A stretch of 64,000 bases of DNA from NCBI RefSeq assembly GCF_900106765.1, contig NZ_FNNG01000001.1, positions 127,774 to 191,773 on the forward strand, written 5' to 3'. A program made the position numbers and the translations under genes. This document shows, one piece after another, positions 61,978 through 64,000 of the stretch (positions are counted from its first letter, which is position 1; each line of letters begins with the position of its first letter). Under the pieces are notes generated by a model, which saw nothing but the letters and a program-made list of their open reading frames with translations, made no database searches and had not been told where the DNA came from. Source of the stretch: Tepidimicrobium xylanilyticum (GTDB taxonomy: Bacteria; Bacillota; Clostridia; Tissierellales; Tepidimicrobiaceae).

Positions 61978-63075
61978 ATGAGTAGGGGTTTAAACAAGGA
62001 TGACATAATCTATTTTTTGTCCAATAGATGTTCACAAACCCTAGGTGGAGTGCAAACCATCATTAGGTTGATAGAACAGGCTCTCCCTGAGCAGAAATTT
62101 GTAGAAATACCCATAGTTTATAATAAAAAGGATTTAATATTGGATAAACTGCCAAACGTGGAAGTATATAGTATGGCTATAAATAAAAGCGAAAAGATTA
62201 AGCGCTACATAAACATATTTGAAATAGATAATGAAGAAATTAAGGAGGAAGTAATAATCCCCAATTCTAAAATTGTAGTTTTTGGGGTTCAAAAATTGAT
62301 ATTCTTGTCTAAAAAGGATTTGATTAACAATGAAATAATCATATTCCAATCCAATAGACCAGATATTACCTTTGGAACAGTTGAAAAAGGCAAAGTTCCT
62401 TTTATTTTGACGGAGAAGATTAAATATATTGATAAATTCCTATTTTACACGGAAGAAGACAAAAAAGAGATATTGAAAATATTAGGCAATTCAAAGGTTG
62501 AATATAATTTCAAATCCTATATTGTCCCTAATCCTTCAAAAACTCCTAGAAATCAAATATGTAGATATACCAATAGTCTAATGTATATGGGTAGATTCGA
62601 TATAATTCAAAAAAACATTAAGGAGTATATTAAATTAGCAGATAGACTCTATCCAAAATACAATATTAACGCCTATGGAGATGGAATTAGTAAGGTATTA
62701 TTAGAGTTTTCAAAGGTAAATGTTAAAGGGGTTATTAAGGATATTAGCGAAGTAGCTCATGAAAATAGCATATTACTCCTGCTTTCCAACTATGAAGGCT
62801 TTGGTAATGTAATAGTAGAGGCCTATTCGGTAGGAATGCCTGTTATAGTATACGACTCATACCCTGCTGCCAAATCCATAGTAACCCACAATGCAGGTAA
62901 ATTAGTACCCTATGGTGATCTTGACGGAGTAATAGAGGCAATTGAAGAAATATTAAAAGATGAAGTCACCTTCAAAAAATATTCAAATGGAGCCTTTGAA
63001 GAATCAAAAAAATATATAAAAGAGGACATAATTAGTAAATATATCCATGTAATTATGGACCCATATAAGAATTAA
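61978..63075 (+). CDS. GT4-type glycosyltransferase
   Basis: The start at 61978 follows AAAGGTG; the longer frame starts inside the YihY gene. The 365-aa protein is a GT-B fold enzyme with the C-terminal GT4 donor site: MYMGRFDIIQKNIKEYIKLADRL, then LLLLSNYEGFGNVIVEAYSVGMPVIVYDS with the E-x-F-G-x4-E motif, and HNAGKLVPYGDLDGVIEAIEEIL. The N-terminal half has SQTLGGVQTIIRLIEQALPEQKF. It would transfer a sugar from a nucleotide donor to an unknown acceptor. Linked to the YihY gene, 28 bases upstream. Confidence 0.88.
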   Translation: MSRGLNKDDIIYFLSNRCSQTLGGVQTIIRLIEQALPEQKFVEIPIVYNKKDLILDKLPNVEVYSMAINKSEKIKRYINIFEIDNEEIKEEVIIPNSKIVVFGVQKLIFLSKKDLINNEIIIFQSNRPDITFGTVEKGKVPFILTEKIKYIDKFLFYTEEDKKEILKILGNSKVEYNFKSYIVPNPSKTPRNQICRYTNSLMYMGRFDIIQKNIKEYIKLADRLYPKYNINAYGDGISKVLLEFSKVNVKGVIKDISEVAHENSILLLLSNYEGFGNVIVEAYSVGMPVIVYDSYPAAKSIVTHNAGKLVPYGDLDGVIEAIEEILKDEVTFKKYSNGAFEESKKYIKEDIISKYIHVIMDPYKN

Positions 63076-63092
63076 CATAATAGAAAATTGAT

Positions 63093-63118
63093 GGCACCAT
63101 TTGATGGTGCCTATCATA
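63093..63118 (+). terminator. probable terminator after the glycosyltransferase gene
   Basis: GGCACCAT/ATGGTGCC arms (63093-63100, 63104-63111) with 3-base loop and a weak T-rich tail. The rest of 63119-63350 shows no gene; it lacks a T-box-like motif. Confidence 0.6.
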
Positions 63119-63353
63119 TTAATTCCAAGTAAATTGTGCTGAACCAGTTTTAACAAATCTTTTTTAATTCACACTCAAATACATCTACTCTCAATATTAA
63201 TAGATAATTCTTAGCCAATCTTTGCATAGCATGTACTTGCTCCATTATTTGCGCAAAAAATATATGTTTCATGTCCATAGTGTGTACTAAAAAAATAAGT
63301 ATTACTTTAAATAATGCCTTACTTCCATTATTTTAATAAAAACTTAATAGTGA

Positions 63354-63359
63354 TATAAT
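63354..63359 (+). promoter_or_regulatory. extended -10 promoter of gltX
   Basis: TGATATAAT (63351-63359) is a TGN-extended -10 element 30 bases upstream of the gltX ATG; the -35 region is poor. Confidence 0.55.
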
Positions 63360-63389
63360 ACATATAGTTAAAACGAAAGGAGAAATATT

Positions 63390-64000
63390 ATGGAGGAGAT
63401 TAGAGTCCGTTTTGCTCCCAGTCCAACCGGATATTTGCATATTGGTGGAGCAAGAACTGCACTGTTTAATTACTTTTTTGCTAAAAGATATGGTGGAAAA
63501 TTTATCCTTCGTATAGAAGACACTGATAGGGAAAGGTTTAAGGAAGATTCAGTAAAGCAAATAATATCAAGTTTAAAATGGTTAGGTATTGAATGGGATG
63601 AAGGCCCTGAAATTGGTGGTAGGTATGGCCCCTATTTTCAGTCTGAAAGATTGGAACTTTATAGAAGGGAAGCCCAAAGATTAGTAGAAGAAGGAAAAGC
63701 ATATTACTGCTTCTGTACTGAAGAAGAAACTGTAATGGAAAGGAAAATTCAAAATTCTATTAAAGTTCCTTACAGATATTCTGGCAAATGTTCAACACTA
63801 TCTAAGGAAGAGATAGAAGCAAATATTAAAATGGGCAAACCTTATGTTATTAGAATAAAGCTCCCAAGGAAAGGAATTACAGAAGTATCAGACCTAATAC
63901 GAGGGACAGTAAGTTTTGATAATTCACAATTGGACGACTATATAATATTAAAATCCAACAATATGCCAACATATAATTTTGCATGTGTAGTTGATGACCA
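63390..64000 (+). CDS. gltX: glutamate--tRNA ligase, 5' part
   Basis: The ATG at 63390 follows GAAAGGAG; the gene continues past the window end, so only about 203 residues are seen. The enzyme charges tRNA-Glu. Class I synthetase marks: [31 protein letters not shown] with the HIGG signature, [11 protein letters not shown], and [20 protein letters not shown] and [10 protein letters not shown]-type motifs continue. The KMSKS loop lies beyond the window. GlnRS is excluded by the GluRS-type catalytic-domain start. Confidence 0.95.
   Translation, partial: MEEIRVRFAPSPTGYLHIGGARTALFNYFFAKRYGGKFILRIEDTDRERFKEDSVKQIISSLKWLGIEWDEGPEIGGRYGPYFQSERLELYRREAQRLVEEGKAYYCFCTEEETVMERKIQNSIKVPYRYSGKCSTLSKEEIEANIKMGKPYVIRIKLPRKGITEVSDLIRGTVSFDNSQLDDYIILKSNNMPTYNFACVVDD

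Noticed and set aside
63157-63290. 42-codon minus-strand ORF
   Set aside because: No ribosome binding site and no family; it lies in the gltX leader region. Probably chance.
63119-63389. T-box leader or tRNA upstream of gltX
   Set aside because: No T-box sequence (TGGNACCGCG), specifier loop or terminator is seen; only an extended -10 promoter. No tRNA cloverleaf is recognisable.

Overview
The window looks like chromosomal DNA of a motile, strictly anaerobic, low-G+C Gram-positive bacterium of the Clostridia/Tissierellia type. The evidence is the AT-rich sequence, strong AGGAGG-type ribosome binding sites, a Bacillus-like flaG-fliD-fliS-chaperone-hpf-secA-prfB order, CIRCE control of groESL, a Rex repressor beside an acyl-CoA dehydrogenase/ETF operon, and an EtfA with a fused ferredoxin domain. 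No species is claimed. Almost everything from 1 to 56 kb reads on the minus strand and most of 56-64 kb on the plus strand. I see no rRNA, tRNA, CRISPR array, prophage or intact insertion sequence.

Layout. 1-4.5 kb: the 5' part of a binding-protein lipoprotein, several small accessory or membrane proteins, a probable decayed gene, and a DUF523 protein. 4.7-10.0 kb: a complete cellobiose-type PTS operon (regulator, IIB, IIC, IIA, GH4 phospho-glucosidase). 10.3-12.4 kb: groESL with CIRCE and a candidate small basic ORF. 12.4-15.5 kb: DUF554 protein, OGG-type glycosylase and glutamate dehydrogenase. 15.6-19.7 kb: acyl-CoA dehydrogenase-EtfB-EtfA and Rex. 20-25 kb: ABC-F protein and the tsaE-tsaB-rimI-tsaD operon, which converge on a DnaA-box cluster. 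25.3-27.5 kb: a very AT-rich accessory patch with two unknown secreted or anchored proteins, one apparently frameshifted. 27.5-28.3 kb: riboflavin transporter RibU under an FMN riboswitch. 28.4-32.6 kb: feoA-feoB operon carrying a nicotianamine-synthase-like enzyme and a flippase-like/CDP-alcohol phosphotransferase fusion. 32.7-39.7 kb: NAD-kinase-like protein, amidohydrolase, orphan histidine kinase, Tex, and RF2 with its programmed frameshift. 39.8-46.6 kb: SecA, HPF and flagellar cap genes, with a second DnaA-box cluster. 46.7-51.1 kb: membrane proteins and oligoendopeptidase F. 51.2-56.0 kb: an ABC importer with a DUF3798 binding protein. 56.3-64 kb: an unknown 564-aa protein, a PerR operon with a 58-aa winged-helix partner, an S9 peptidase, a YihY protein, a glycosyltransferase, and the start of gltX.

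How the parts fit. The genes describe fermentative, amino-acid- and sugar-using anaerobic metabolism: glutamate dehydrogenase, acyl-CoA dehydrogenase/ETF with NADH sensing by Rex, beta-glucoside uptake, ferrous iron uptake and peroxide sensing. The least ordinary block is the feo operon, where iron transport genes are followed within a few bases by a nicotianamine-synthase-like protein with a C-terminal four-cysteine motif and a two-domain lipid enzyme. Many start codons were moved from the longest open frame to the codon best placed after a Shine-Dalgarno sequence; this is stated in each entry.
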